NCBI GenBank assembly: GCA_963971535.1
Contig: OZ020586.1
Span: 70,544,048-70,608,047 of the forward strand
Length of the DNA: 64,000 nucleotides
Origin: Notolepis coatsorum
Taxonomy: Eukaryota > Chordata > Actinopteri > Aulopiformes > Paralepididae
Reading direction: 5' to 3'
This document shows positions 11,152-56,775 of the stretch, one piece after another. The translations under genes and the position numbers were made by a program. The notes below the pieces were generated by a model. The model saw only the letters and a program-made list of their open reading frames with translations. It was not told where the DNA came from and made no database searches. Each line of letters begins with the position of its first letter. Position 1 is the first letter of the stretch.

Positions 11152-11384
11152 TAGGGTCCAGCTGCAGCGCCGGAGAATCCTCTCAAGGGGCAAGCCTGTG
11201 GCAGCTACGAACCTACTACTTTCTATATAGCAGTTGGGAGGTGCGCCGTTTTAAGTGAGCGACGAGCGTGTGTTATTGGATTGATTGATTGAACATCCGA
11301 GCTGCTTCTATAGAAAGAAGGTTCGTGGCTGCCACAGGATTGCCCAGTGAGAGGATTCTCCGGCACTGCAGCTGGACCCTATTG
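11152..11384. repeat. Long inverted repeat, 81-bp arms
   Basis: Arms 11152-11232 and 11304-11384 (AGGGTCCAGCTGCAG...GGCAGCTACGAACC and its complement) are roughly 85-90% alike around a 71-nt loop. Confidence 0.75.
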
Positions 11385-11765
11385 GTCTCAGACCGGAGAG
11401 GAGAACTGCGCTGCAGCTCGCTACCAATCTACATAAAAATAACGCAGTAACTAACAAACCATTCAGTATTTAATATAACTTATATTTGGGCATGGGGGAA
11501 GCCAAGGTATCAAGTCTTCTCAAGTCAAAAGGCTCAAGTCCAAGTGAAGTCACAAGTCATTGGTATTAAAGTCAAAGTCGAAGTCAAAGTCTTTTTTGAT
11601 TTGGTCAAGTCAAGTCCAAAGTCATCAAATTCGTGACTCGAGTCTGACTCGAGTCCAAGTCATGTGACGAGTCCACACCTCTGGTAGGAACAGTTCTAAT
11701 ATGTAACTCTTTTGTTTGGACTCCTAGTAGGACCAGTTCTAACATGTAACTCTTTTGTATGGACC

Positions 11766-12466
11766 AGAGGAAAGAGTAGTCACTGCTTCAACTTCCAAAT
11801 GGCTGATTAATCAATGTTAAAACACTTTCAACAGTACGATATTCTGATTTGATTTCCATGTATTTTCTCTATATCCCAGTAGTGCATTTGAGAGAACATG
11901 CTCATTAGAAGTTAACAATCATAATGATATAAATCCTAAAGATGCAGATGACTACTTATTACATTTCCAAATAATCACATGTTGAATGACATTCTGTGGC
12001 CCTCAACCCACATCACAGCTGTGTTCAGTTCCAGGTAAAATACTTCCTTCTCGTCATACGTCTTCCCTCCAGTCGAGGGGAGAATCCTCAAACTAACATT
12101 ACATTCCCATGATCCCTCGTTTTCCTCCCTTCCAGGAAGGGCATGACATACAAACGTCCAGCATGAAGTGTATCCCACAATCCAATGCTCCACAAAGTCA
12201 CTGAATCTGTGCAGAATCAAGAAAATGCTAAATATTGTGAATACTATATGTTCATGAGATCTAAAGGTCACGAGGTTCCCTTGCAGAGGACCAGAATGGT
12301 TACTTTGTTGTATGTCAGGGGTTTCACAACCAGAGGGCTCACTGAAGGGAAGACAACAAGGAGAGGGAAGGGGCTACACTTGGATCTGAATGCAGCCAAA
12401 ATATCATGCTGAAAGATGGTAGTGCTCTCTAAAATAGAGGGACCCACTGCTCTAGAGACTCTCCCC
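11766..12466. other. Intergenic or intron, nothing recognised
   Basis: Downstream of the oxr1 exon at 12701-12536 on the minus strand, so presumably intron. No TLDc exon is found here or further left. Confidence 0.5.
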
Positions 12467-12535
12467 CTCTCCCCCGCTCTCCCCCCCTCTCCCTCCCTCC
12501 CTCCCTCCCTCCCTCCCTCCCTCCCTCCCTCCTAC
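12467..12535. repeat. (CCCT)n microsatellite at oxr1 splice donor
   Basis: About 60 nt of CTCC/CCCT repeats; on the transcribed minus strand this is (GGGA)n starting within a few bases of the GT of the donor at 12535. Confidence 0.9.
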
Positions 12536-45877
<33,342 letters not shown>

Positions 45878-46113
45878 CTACACAGGGTTGAGTTGGGGGG
45901 TGGAATAGTACTTCATTGATACATTTTATATCTCTGTGCATGCAAGATCTGCATGTCTCATGAAAGGCGCTATATAAATTATTATGTAGAAATTGGATAT
46001 TAAATGTTCTAGACCAGTGCTTTTCAAACATGGGTACCCAGCAGGTTTCCAGAACTCCAAGGTCTTTCTCTAGATGAGGAATGACACAGGCACTCTGTTC
46101 TTTGATATTTTAA

Positions 46114-46679
46114 TCTCTTAACATGCAACGTATTCGGGCCGACGTGCCCGTGGGTGGAACACACTAGCCGAACATATAAATGACAGAATTAAAGATCCAT
46201 TTGTTGCTGTTCGAACGCCACCTCACTCGACCAAATCCGTGGGGATTGTGGGGGGGTGCGAATACGGGATCTAGGTGAAAGTTGACGAGCAAAAACCAGA
46301 AGTGAATCACATTTAGAATGAATGGCCGTGGATGAGGAAATGGAATTCTGGAGAGCTTTTTTTTTTGGCACATAATTTACCCGGATCTCTCCCAAAGACC
46401 CATTTCTGAATGGATTTTTATAAAATGTTGACCTGTACTACATAAGACTTCAGACTTGGACCTGTGGTGTTTTCCCCAAGGGGGGGGGGGGGGGGGGGGA
46501 TATTGCAAACACTACAGAAAAATTTGAGTATTGCATTAGTAACTTCAGAATGTTATCTTTCAAAAGGGACCAGCTCATGCATGTGCTATAAGTATAAAGA
46601 TAAGCTTTGCAAAAGAAGTATGCAGTCCTCAAGTTCAAGTTAAAGAAAATTGCCACTTTTCTGGGTGCCTGTTAAGAGG
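46114..46679. mobile_element. piggyBac-like MITE
   Basis: TTAA at 46110-46113 and 46680-46683. Inverted ends TCTCTTAACATGCAAC / CCTCTTAACAGGCACC. Contains a poly(G) run (46481-46499). The right half matches 31985-32108. Confidence 0.75.
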
Positions 46680-47119
46680 TTAAAGCTCAACTCTAAAGCC
46701 ACTTTACCTCTAAAGCTAGTTTACCCCTCAAGCTAGTTTATCTCTAAAGCCAGTTTACCCCTCAGGCTAGTTTATCTCTAAAGCCAGTTTACCTCTCAGG
46801 CTAGTTTATCTCTAAAGCCAGTTTACCTCTCAGGTTAGTTGATCTCTAAAGCCAGTTTACCTCTCAGGCTAGTTTATCTCTAAAGCCAGTTTACCTCTCA
46901 GGCTAGTTTATCTCTAAAGCCAGTTTACCTCTGAAGCTAGTTCACCTCTAAAGTCAGTTCACAAATGTAACAGTACTGTATATCTGTATATCATGTATGT
47001 CATAAATGTCATAAAATTAGATTATATGATTAGATATCTGTATATCTGTATGTTGTGTATGTCATAAATGTCATAAGATTAGATTAGATGATTAGATATC
47101 TGTATATCTGTATGTTGTG

Positions 47120-48416
47120 TGTTACAAAGGATCAGATTAAACCGAATATAGATATTTATTACTTGAGATATATTGTATAATATTTGTATATTGTCTGATA
47201 TCCCTTGTATATTCTTGTACATATACACGGAATATCCCTTTACCTAGGTACAGGCCAGACCATAATATTCGTTCTCCTATTACCCCCCAATGGCAAGTTC
47301 AAAGCTACCGCTAAGACATGTCTCAACATGTCCAGGTTTGCGCAGTAATACGAGACAGAACTGAGGTTGGCACTAGATTGTTCACCTTACGTATAAATAC
47401 GTCGCAGGTGGATACAGAAGCACTTAGAACAAAACGTTGAAGCCTTCACCACGATACAACGTGCCGTGAAGTGGGCCCTTTTTGCCCCTAAATAGAGCCT
47501 TGAGAACCGCGTGCGAATTGATAGCTAAAGTGTCAGAGTTTAACGCTGTATCGTCGAGTTCGACTTATTCTATTGTAAAGTAATAGTCTATTATTTATAG
47601 TGTATCGTGCGGCTACCGTTCTACAGTGACCAGCATTACCACCGGTTCGTCGTACCGAGCTAGTGCACTTATCCAGGCTGGGCGGCCTAAACTCGTGCCG
47701 CCATCCGATGAGTCCTAGACGAGAACCGTTGGATATGTACACCGGAGAACCTACACCGACGAATGCAGAGCCTTTTCCGGCTGGATTATATTGCTTTGGT
47801 ACTGTGGCTGCTGGAGCAGAGAACCGTCTACCCCACTGCTGTGTGGGATCTACCCTGTGAGGAGCACCGTCGAGCCCGCCTCTAGGACCCACAGAGGTTG
47901 GCTAGCTTTCATCCATGCTGTTTTGCATACCGGAGTATAGCTGTTGCTTTGTCTACGGACCAAAGGATTATTGCACTGTCTCCTGTATCTGGAGTCTCTT
48001 TATTCCTCGTTGATCCAGACTTTGCTCCCGACCATTCCTCTCCCCTGCTGGCTTACAACCGGAGGGAACCCCCTTAGTATCTCCAGCTGACTACGAGTGT
48101 GCCTTATGTAATTCTTATGCTACAGGTGGTGTCAATTATACCCATCTTAATATGCTCATGGACTTACGCTCTTGACCTACTTAAGTGTTCTTCGCCATAT
48201 AAGCGCAATTCATAATTCTCAATATTGTAACCTATTGTTGCTGCTCTGATAATAAATACTTCTAAATATAACTTTCTTTGTTAAGCCGTATTCTTGTGTG
48301 GGTGTTCACCAGATATACCGTGTACTGTATGGCCAGTAATTAAAGTACATAACTAAGTAGTGGTTTAATGATACCATACTCTCAATACAGTCAGGGAATT
48401 GTACCCCTCAGTTACA
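47120..48416 (+). mobile_element. Solo LTR, copy 2 (1297 bp)
   Basis: TGTTACA...GTTACA with the 5-bp duplication TTGTG (47115-47119, 48417-48421). AATAAA at 48251-48256. Homologous to 8207-9418. Confidence 0.9.
47392..47399 (+). promoter_or_regulatory. LTR TATA box
   Basis: TATAAATA at the position equivalent to 8499-8506 of LTR copy 1. Confidence 0.6.
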
Positions 48417-48750
48417 TTGTGTATGTCATAAATGTCATTATGAATTGAAAACCAGACGAAAGTCTCTCTGGTCTGCATCCCCTTAACAATTGTGTGTATT
48501 GAGCTGTACTGTATTGTACCCATTCTGCAATCTGTTAATTAAAGTTTTCAATCAATCAATCAAGCCAGTTCACCTCTAAAGCTACAGTAGTTCACATCTG
48601 AAGCTAGTTCACCTCTGAAGCCAGTTCACCTCTGAAGCCAGTTTACACCTGAAGCTAGTTCACCTCTGAAGCTAGTTCACCTCTAAAGCTAGTTCACCTC
48701 TGAAGCTAGTTCACCTCTAAAGCTAGTTCACCTCTAAAGCCAGTTCACCT

Positions 48751-49345
48751 CAAGTTTCAAGTTTCTTTAATAGTTGTCATACAGAAGTACAGAATACTTT
48801 TATACAAAATGCTTCTTACTGTTACGCTCCAGAGACTGTGCTAGACAAGATAAGTATGAAATAAAATAAAGTAGCATGTAAAAAGAAGTAAAAATAGAGG
48901 TCCCAGTGTTCAGTATAGACATATGTACAATGTTCGATGCAGACTAGAAGTAACTGAGTTACCATACAATATACAATATACTAATATACAATACTATATA
49001 GTGCAAAGCAGAAATGGGATGAGGTACAATTTAGGTACAATTTACAGTAAGGTGTACGAGTTGTAGTGCAAATCCTTTACCAATAAATATAAAGTGTGTT
49101 TAGGTGATCTAAAGTGTGGAGAGTGGGTGCTGCAGTGTGTTGTTTGTTTAAAGTGAGTGTGTGCGTGTGTATTTGATGGTTGTTGCATAGTGTTTATTGT
49201 TCGTTGAGCAGCCTGATGGCCTGGGGATAGAAGCTTCTTCTGAGTCTTTCTGTGCTCGCCTTGAGACTCCGGTATCGCTTGCCTGACCGCAGCAGTTCAA
49301 AGAGGCAGTTTTCGGGTGGCTGGAGTCCTTGATTCTCTTAGCCTT
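48751..49345 (-). mobile_element. LINE 3' fragment (family of 56277-59150)
   Basis: About 595 bp of the C-terminal ORF2 codons and 3' UTR, 5'-truncated, minus strand. Ends (plus sense) at the CAAGTTTCAAGTTTC tail repeats at 48751. Confidence 0.88.
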
Positions 49346-49445
49346 GGTCTATAGAAATAAATGCATTCGAACAAGAAACCAATGTATAGTAGACATAGCA
49401 ATGGCAAAAAAATTGCCAGGCCTAATGCGAGCCAGGGAAGTCTTT

Positions 49446-49621
49446 AGCCCCTTCCGTGACTGCGATGTGCAAGCCAGGGGCTTTATATCTGATATATTTC
49501 GGACCCACCCCGAGCTTTTAAGCAGTGTTTGGTGGTCCAAATTAGCCTGGCTACTATGGAGCTGCGAGTGACTGCGTATTCAAAAGCCCCTGGCTTGCAC
49601 ATCGCAGTCACGGAAGGGGCT
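49446..49621. repeat. Perfect 38-bp inverted repeat
   Basis: Arms 49446-49483 and 49584-49621 (AGCCCCTTCCGTGACTGCGA...) are exact complements around a 100-nt loop. Confidence 0.93.
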
Positions 49622-49982
49622 AGGAAGTCGTGTGCTTGTAACGTGGCTTCATGTTTTCATCCACTGAGCCGTGAGGCTCAACATGCTTGTTTGGTTGAGG
49701 TCTGAAGTTCTCTGAACTCACCAAATTGCCCATAAATATAGTTTGTGGGTATTGTCCAGTTGCTGTATGTTTTTATCTGCCCAAAATTCAAGCAAGCATG
49801 AAAGCATTACAGTAATGACGTTGTGTGTGTCAGCAAGTTGATACAGAAGCCTCTCCCGTGTTTTGGTACAAGCATTGCACACCACGCCCCCCGCTCCCAC
49901 TGGTGCGCACCCGGAACCACCTATTTCAGCGGTCCAGGTTTGGAGCGCATCAGCGTCCCCGGGGACGCGGGGGAGCATTCTC

Positions 49983-50132
49983 AGTAGGACAGACACACCC
50001 TTTTCTGGTGCGATCGGGCTGTGATTCGACCCCGAATGGTTAGTGAGAAAGCCCCCTCAGTAGGACGGACACACCCTTTTCTGGTGCGATCGGGCTGTGA
50101 TTCGACCCCGAATGGTTAGTGAGAAAGCCCCC
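49983..50132. repeat. Two tandem units of about 72 bp
   Basis: CAGTAGGAC(A/G)GACACACCC ... GTGAGAAAGCCCCCT twice, with one difference. Confidence 0.93.
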
Positions 50133-50185
50133 TAAAGCTAGTTCACCTCTGAAGCTAGTTCACCTCTAAAGCTAGTTCACCTCAA

Positions 50186-50441
50186 TCAAGTTTGCCACTG
50201 GCAGCAGCATGCTAATGAACAGATAAATGAGTGAGGTCATGTTGGTCCTTTGCAGCCAAATTAAAATGACCTAATATGAACATGGTTCTCTCCGATTCTG
50301 GTCAGTTGGACATAAAGAATGTCTGTGTGAGTCGAGCGGAGAGCAGGAATAACAAACCAACAACTGCCCTGATTCTGAGAAATGTCTTGACACACAGTGA
50401 TTGTTGGTGTATATGAGAGAGAGAGAGTTATAGTGAGGGTT

Positions 50442-50509
<68 letters not shown>

Positions 50510-51030
50510 AAACACAGTGAGTGATGATGAAAGAAACCGAGGAGCAGCAGATGATTGGCCGGCTGACCACAGTATTACAGCAGATTCTCTCGTTTTCATT
50601 GAATATTCTTGAGAGCCAGTGCTGTTGATCACCACACCGACTGCTACCAATAGAAAGCTACTATCATGATGGAAAACCTTGACTGAGACACATTTGTTCC
50701 ACAACTCTATTTTGCAAGTTACACTTTGGGCTCAGCGCTGCGCTAGACGATTATCATTGGTTTGAGAAAATCCTCCCCCAACCCAGATCTATCACACATA
50801 TCATGTATGCATGTATGTATGTATGTATGTATGTATGTATGTATGTATGTATGTATGTATGTATGTATGTATGTATGTATGCCTGCATGTGTCCAAGCGT
50901 CTGTGAGTGTGTGTGCGAGCGTGTTTATGCATGTTTTGTATGTATGTGTGTGTGTGTGTGTGGTAGATGAGTCAGGATATACGATTCTACCGCCTGGCGT
51001 CATGGCATCTGTCCTCAGCCACCTGTACCA

Positions 51031-51064
<34 letters not shown>

Positions 51065-51416
51065 ACTTGGCCTAAAATCATGAACACATTTTAGTCTACA
51101 GACCAGTTGATGGGAAGCATATGGCCTGCATCTCAATTTAGAAAGCCGATTTCTGGGTCAGTGGTTAAGGTTCATTTGAGTTTATGTTAAAGTAATAATC
51201 TCAAAGTTATTACTGAACTTGAAATAAAAGTCTGTTAAGTTACTTGTTACAGTAAGTTACTGCACATAACTGCCCAATTGCACAGCCCTGCTAAGTATCC
51301 TGTCCCACTTTATTGTTGTTTTTATTCTAATTAGTGTATATACTTGACCACATCTTGCACAGTTGTACAGCCCTGGCCTATTTACATTTGTTATGTTTAC
51401 TTGTAATTATACTATA
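50186..51416. repeat. Microsatellite-bearing spacer
   Basis: (GA)n at 50405-50508, (ATGT)n at 50800-50881, (TG)n at 50942-50962 and 51034-51061. No gene or transposon recognised between them. Confidence 0.9.
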
Positions 51417-51859
51417 TTATATTGCCATACACAGATATTTATATTCAGTGACTCTCTGAATGCTAGAACCACTTACAGTAGATATGTGTACACCATTATA
51501 ATCAATATTTCTGGCTCTAAAAAAACAGCATACATTTAGTGGTATAGCATTAAGAACCAATTTATGTTTAATAAGAACTTCCTGGAGGGTAATAAAGGAA
51601 TGTTGAAAGTTCTCAATGGCCAACTGTACAGAGTCAGCTATACAATACACAGTATCATCTGCATACAGATGGGCTTGACAGCCATTCAATAAAAGACTGA
51701 CAATCATTAATATAAATAGTGAAGAGGACAGGACCTAGAATTGAACCCTGTGGCACACCTTTAGTTATTGGTTAAAAATGTAGATTGGGCATAACTCGAC
51801 TTTACACACTGATGTCTCTCTGACAGATAATCTTAGAACCAAATCAAATGCATTTATAT

Positions 51860-52440
51860 TAGAGGTGGACGGTATAGAAAGTACACCGGTATGGATTTTG
51901 AATATACCTTGTGACCAGTAGAGCAGCTCTAAAGTAGCAATAACATAACCACAGTGTGAATATTTAAAATCGCATTTGCCCCTAAAAATAGCTCTCCCTC
52001 TCTCCCTCCATAGCTCAGCAGCTGTAAGAGAATAATTTTATTATTTACATTTCAACAATGACAAAAGAAGCCAGCGGTGGACCGACATAACAAATGCCGT
52101 CACTGTTTACTTGTGTAAGGACATGGTTCCTTTTCAAACTGTTGATAGAAAGGGCTTTAAAGACATGGTCAAAGCACTGGATCCAAGATACGCTTTACCT
52201 GCCCGCAGACACTTGAGAAAAGGTTTAGCATTTTTCTATTGCAGTTTTGCACAATAAAAGTTCTTAAAATACCTCTGTACTATGTGAAATATGTCCTAGT
52301 AATACAAGAGTACAGTAATAGCTGCCATACCAGTGTTTACCCCTTCAGAAGCATTTATATAGACATTTTATGATAAATGAATATACCGTGATATATACCG
52401 TTACCGTCTATGCTTCAAATTACCATACCGTCCAGCCCTA
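51860..52440. mobile_element. hAT-like MITE (TAGAGGTGGACGGTAT ends)
   Basis: Inverted ends TAGAGGTGGACGGTAT / ATACCGTCCAGCCCTA, 581 bp. No matching 8-bp duplication is left. Confidence 0.7.
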
Positions 52441-52742
52441 AACACTAGTCAATCTTTTTAAGAGCAGGTGGTGATCGACTATCAAAAGCCTTTAACAGAT
52501 CAATAAAGACAGCAGCACAGTGTTATCTATTATATCATTAGTAACTAATGAGATGGCTGATAATGTGCCATGGTTGGCTCTGAACCCAGATTGGTGTGGG
52601 CTTTGCACAGAGTGACTTAAGGACTTAAGTTGATTATTATTCACTTAAGATTCCGGGCCCTCATTTATCAACAATGCGTAGAAAGTGTTCTATTTCCGTT
52701 CCTACGATGATAAATTATTTAATGTTACAAGAAAAAGAAAAG

Positions 52743-52815
52743 TAAGCAAGAGATTCGAACTCAGGACCTTTCGCTCCACAGGCAGCGAACTAACCAGCTG
52801 AGCTAAACGGGCCGT
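52743..52815 (-). ncRNA. tRNA-like sequence
   Basis: The minus strand has GTTTAGCTCAGCTGGTTAG (D-arm, A-box), a 6-bp anticodon-type stem TTCGCT/AGCGAA and GAGTTCGAATC (B-box). The acceptor ends do not pair, so this is a tRNA pseudogene or SINE head. Confidence 0.6.
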
Positions 52816-54308
52816 CATGAATTAATACTGACTAATCCATCATTTACACTTTTCAAGTGCCAATTGCGGTCATCGTCCATTATTTGGCATTAATAAATCA
52901 GATATGATGCTATTATGTCATGTTCTACAGTAGGACTTACTACATGATACCCATTAAAACAAGTCATTCGAATAATAGAAGCATACTTTGCTGGAACGAT
53001 TCATTTCAAACGTATGCGTGTGCGCTCTCACTCTCCACGCATTATTTTTACCCGAGTAATGCCCCCGTTGATGACGGAGACGGTGGAATGTTGGTTCTGC
53101 TTAAATGGGTGTAAACGCGGGCCGGTTCGCCAGAGGGCACCAGAGTTCAGAGGGTTGAGAACGGAGCTGGAGCTTGAACCGGGGCCCGGCCAGTTTAAAA
53201 GCGATATGAGAGGGAGATTGTTCACGAAGGTCTAAGCAAATAATTTAACGCGCTGTCGAACCAAGAAGACACAACGTGTGTTATGGGAGAAATACGCAAC
53301 AGGCTGTCGGACTTGTACACGGTGATGTCAGATATCAACGGTTCCCTAAGACCATTGCTGCAATTCTGCCTGGACAGCTCAAAATACTAATAAAGACCGT
53401 TAACCACTGTTTGGCATTGGTGTCAAACTGTCAATGTCATTATAACCATGCTGGAATATGAATGCCTTTATTCGTTTAGTTCGATTGGCTACCGGTTATA
53501 ATATGATTTGTAGAGGCATAGAATCTATTTTGTTGTCTGTATTAGGTATAGCCTATACAAATTATATATGCATAGCCTACATTATGCAACAGTAATTTGC
53601 ACATAACGCAGCATGGCACAGACATGTCACACGGAGCCCTGCGAAGCCTGCATACAGTAAACTAACTTGATTGTTAATATAACTGTTGTCCTTGTATCTT
53701 TACGCTTATGAAAACATTTAATAATATTTATAGGCTATAGGCCCTCGTTGGGCCATAATAGCCTATTCTCAAATGGCTAAATCTCCTCGTTGACGGACCG
53801 ATGTATAGCCTATTATATCATATCATATTCCTATATGTCTCCAGGGAATCGTGGGGCTCGGGGAAGAAAGGGAACCCCTGCTATAGCCTATCCTTTATAA
53901 TGTTATGCCATTTTATTTACAGTAGTCTATTTATGATTTGTTTCCATAGCCGGTCTCAGTTATGCTGTGGTTGAGATGGGTCGGGATTAATGAAGCTGAT
54001 ATGAGACTGCTTCTCGGCTATATGAATTAAAGGAAAGCCACGATTGAAAATAATGTACTTCCTTCTTGACAATAGCATATACTATAACAATAATACGAGA
54101 GTACAAGAACAATGAATCTCACTGCCATGTAGCCTATATGTATAGCATGCCTATGTGATCAATAAAAAAACGCGAACTTGAATTCCATCATCATATTTAT
54201 GTTGCGTCTGTCCACTATGTTTGTTACTTTGTTATTCCCCCCCCCCTATCTATGTAAAGCGACCTTGGGTCTCTTGAAAGGCGCTATATAAAATTAAGCT
54301 ATTATTAT

Positions 54309-54669
54309 TAGGGATGCTCGATATTGGCTTTTTTACCGATAACGATATACCGATATTGTCCAACTCTTAATTTCCAATACCGATATCAACAGGGTTTCCC
54401 CCCCCAAAAAACTGAATCATTTCAGGTAATTAACATTACATATCTCTTGTTGTGGAATTAACACAACATTATGCATACGTCTGACAATAAATAAAATCAG
54501 AATTTGTTCTTACTGTACTTGCTTGCCGGGGTAAATAAAGGTTATAGAAATGTAAAAAAAATAATAAATTTTTTTTTTTTAAAAACAGATACCGATATTT
54601 TCCGATATCACATTTTAATGCCGATATCGGCCGATAATATCGGTAGGCCGATAATATCGGACATCCCTA
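54309..54669. mobile_element. hAT MITE (TAGGGATGCTCGATATTGG), copy 2
   Basis: 8-bp duplication ATTATTAT (54301-54308, 54670-54677). Homologous to 33549-33924, with one internal deletion. Confidence 0.93.
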
Positions 54670-55426
54670 ATTATTATTATCACGTCTGTGCGGGAGCTCA
54701 CAAATAGACTCTTAGTCTCAGTGAAGTTTCAACGGAGGTCATCTATTCTAACCAACAAATTGAAGTAGAAAGCATTTCGTTGTGACCAATCTTATTTGGA
54801 AACATGACACAAAATAATAGTATTTCGCTTTTTATTTGAAACAATATTTAATCGCGTTTGGAGGTGGGTGTTCTGCGTCTGCCCCCCGTGCCAAACAAGC
54901 AGGCTAACCTCTTGTACTGTCGCTATTTTACAATGAACTATAATGAATTACGTACGGTCCATACAGAACACGCGCCAGTGTTGAAACTAATGCACGGAAG
55001 CTTATTTCTGCTTTGAAACTAATGCATGAAACTGATGAAAGCATAATGCCGTCCGTCTGCAGTCTCCATATTCTACCGCTGGGCGCCAGGTACGCATGGT
55101 CTGAGCTGAGCGTAGATATACGCACAAAGTCAAGCACACGTTCAAATTGATAAGTCCCACACTTTGCTTAGAAATGATCGTACGCTCGGGTTACGCACAT
55201 ATCTGTGCGTACGCACCATTGATAAATGAGGGCCCTGGGACTTTCGCTAAACAGGGTAACTTGCAAATAGGGCGGTAATTATTTAAATCATCTCTAACAC
55301 CACCTTTATGCAACGGAATCACATGGGCAGATATCCAGGCACTAGGAAATCATCCCATTGAAATAGAAAGATAAAAAAACATGTGTCAATTGCTCTGTAA
55401 TTACCAGAGCAGCCAGTTTAAAAAAT

Positions 55427-56275
55427 AATAATAAATGAATGAATGAATGAAAAAGTTTATTTTTGAACATGTATTCTTCATATTCCTTAAAACAATTCAC
55501 GGTATCTAGCTCAAACAGAACAATGATAACAAAATAAAAAAATAAATGTAAAGACAATTTTAAAAAAACATTCAAAAAAAGGAATTATAAACAAAAAGTC
55601 AAGAGCAATGTATTTAGTTAGCAGACATGTCCAAAAAAGGAGTAGAAAGAAGCTAAGCTTATAGATCCCTACCCCCTTACATTTACATTTGTTCTTCCAT
55701 TAATTTGACTAGTTATAAAAATAACATAATTTAGTATAATACAATATAGAATATACTTTTACTTGTATTACGAAAAGAAAAAAAACTTGATTCACATGAC
55801 AGCAGTGAATAGAGTACAGAACTACATAACACAATATAGCATTACTTTGTTTATTCTCATTACTCATTTCTGTATTTCTCTAATGTGTATTTTTTAAGCT
55901 GCTTTTTAAATTGTGCCATGTTTACTCAATTTGATGTATTCAGGTAAAATATTCCACAACTTCTCCACAAACAGATATGCACATGCTTTTCAGCGTAGTG
56001 TGTACCATTGGTTGTTTAAGATTCCCTCTCAAGTTATATTATCCTTCCCTGTCTCTGAACCATTTTTGAATGTTGCCTGGGATTAGTTTGTATCTGGCTT
56101 TGTATACAATGAGGGCAGTTTTGAAATCAACTAGGTCCATACATTTCAATGTTTGTAGCTTTATAAATAAGTTATTGGTGTGTTCTTATTGCTTTTTTTT
56201 GCATGGTGCATATTGGCTGTAGAGTCCAGTATATGTCCAGTCCTCACCAGTAGAGCTCCTGGGATCTATGGATAG
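55427..56275 (-). mobile_element. LINE 3' end with (ATTC)n tail
   Basis: The minus strand ends AAACTTTTTCATTCATTCAT. The body carries eroded ORF2 sequence (55900-56270). AT-rich. Confidence 0.6.
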
Positions 56276-56775
56276 TTTCAAGTTCAAGTTCAAGTTTCTT
56301 TAATAGTTGTCATACAGAAGTACAGAATACTTTTGTACAAAATGCTTCTTACTGTTGCGCTCCAGAGACTGTGCAAGACAAGATAAGTATGAAATAAAAA
56401 CATAGTAAAATTAGAAGTAAAAAAAAGAGGTCACAGTGTTCAGTTTAGACATATGTACAATGTTCGATGCAGAATAGACGTAGTTACCATACAATATACA
56501 ATACTGTGCAGTGTACTAATATACAATACTATATAGTGCAAGGCAGAAATGGAGAAATGGGACGAGGTGCAATTTAGGTACAATTCACAGTAGGTGTACG
56601 AGTTGTAGTGCAAATCCTTTATCAATAAATATAAAGTGTAAGTGTGTTTGTGTGATCTAAAGTGTGGAGAGTGGGTGCTGCAGTGTGTCGTTTGTTTGAG
56701 TGAGTGTGTGCGTGTGGGTGTGTGTGCTGTGTGCATTTGATGGTTGTTGCATAGTGATTATTGTTCGTTTAGCGA

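Larger units (their letters stand above)
10516..11683. mobile_element. hAT non-autonomous element (CAGAGGTGGGACC ends)
   Basis: Ends CAGAGGTGGGACCAAGTC and, inverted, CAGAGGTGTGGACTCGTC, with the 8-bp duplication GTAGGAAC (10508-10515, 11684-11691). Subterminal regions are rich in CAAGTC repeats. It carries a minus-strand LINE 3' fragment (10785-10882) and a long hairpin (11152-11384). Confidence 0.9.
10256..11765. repeat. 43-bp minisatellite interrupted by a hAT
   Basis: Units of 43 bp (CCAGTTCTAATATGCAACTA...GACTCCTAGTAGGA) run from 10256 to 10515 and resume at 11684-11765. The hAT 10516-11683 landed within a unit. Confidence 0.88.
46965..48562 (+). mobile_element. LINE 3' end split by solo LTR
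   Basis: 46965-47119 and 48417-48562 form the 3' UTR ending TTAAAGTTTTCAATCAATCA, same family as 24430-24838. The internal TCTGTATATCTGTATGTTGT unit is duplicated. Confidence 0.8.
46685..50185. repeat. AAGCTAGTTCACCTCT minisatellite in three blocks
   Basis: Blocks 46685-46960, 48563-48750 and 50131-50185 share the unit TCTAAAGC(C/T)AGTT(T/C)ACC. LINE, LTR and hairpin insertions separate them. Confidence 0.88.
52656..55238. mobile_element. DNA transposon with GGGCCCTCATTTATCAA ends
   Basis: Perfect 17-bp inverted ends at 52656 and 55238, inserted in a LINE. No transposase ORF. The target duplication is not clear, so the superfamily is left open. Contains a tRNA-like segment, a hAT MITE (54309-54669) and a stretch (54253-54300) resembling a LINE/SINE tail. 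Confidence 0.8.
51417..55380 (-). mobile_element. LINE reverse transcriptase fragment in three pieces
   Basis: On the minus strand 55380-55239 reads IPLHKGGVRDDLNNYRPI, 52655-52441 a DHHLLLKRL-like palm segment, and 51859-51417 the catalytic HLYADDTV and ITEYKYL-like region. Two DNA transposons (52656-55238, 51860-52440) separate the pieces. Heavily mutated. Confidence 0.75.

Noticed and set aside
11975-12271. Candidate oxr1 TLDc exon on the minus strand
   Set aside because: The 98-codon reading has no TLDc motifs and no suitable splice sites.
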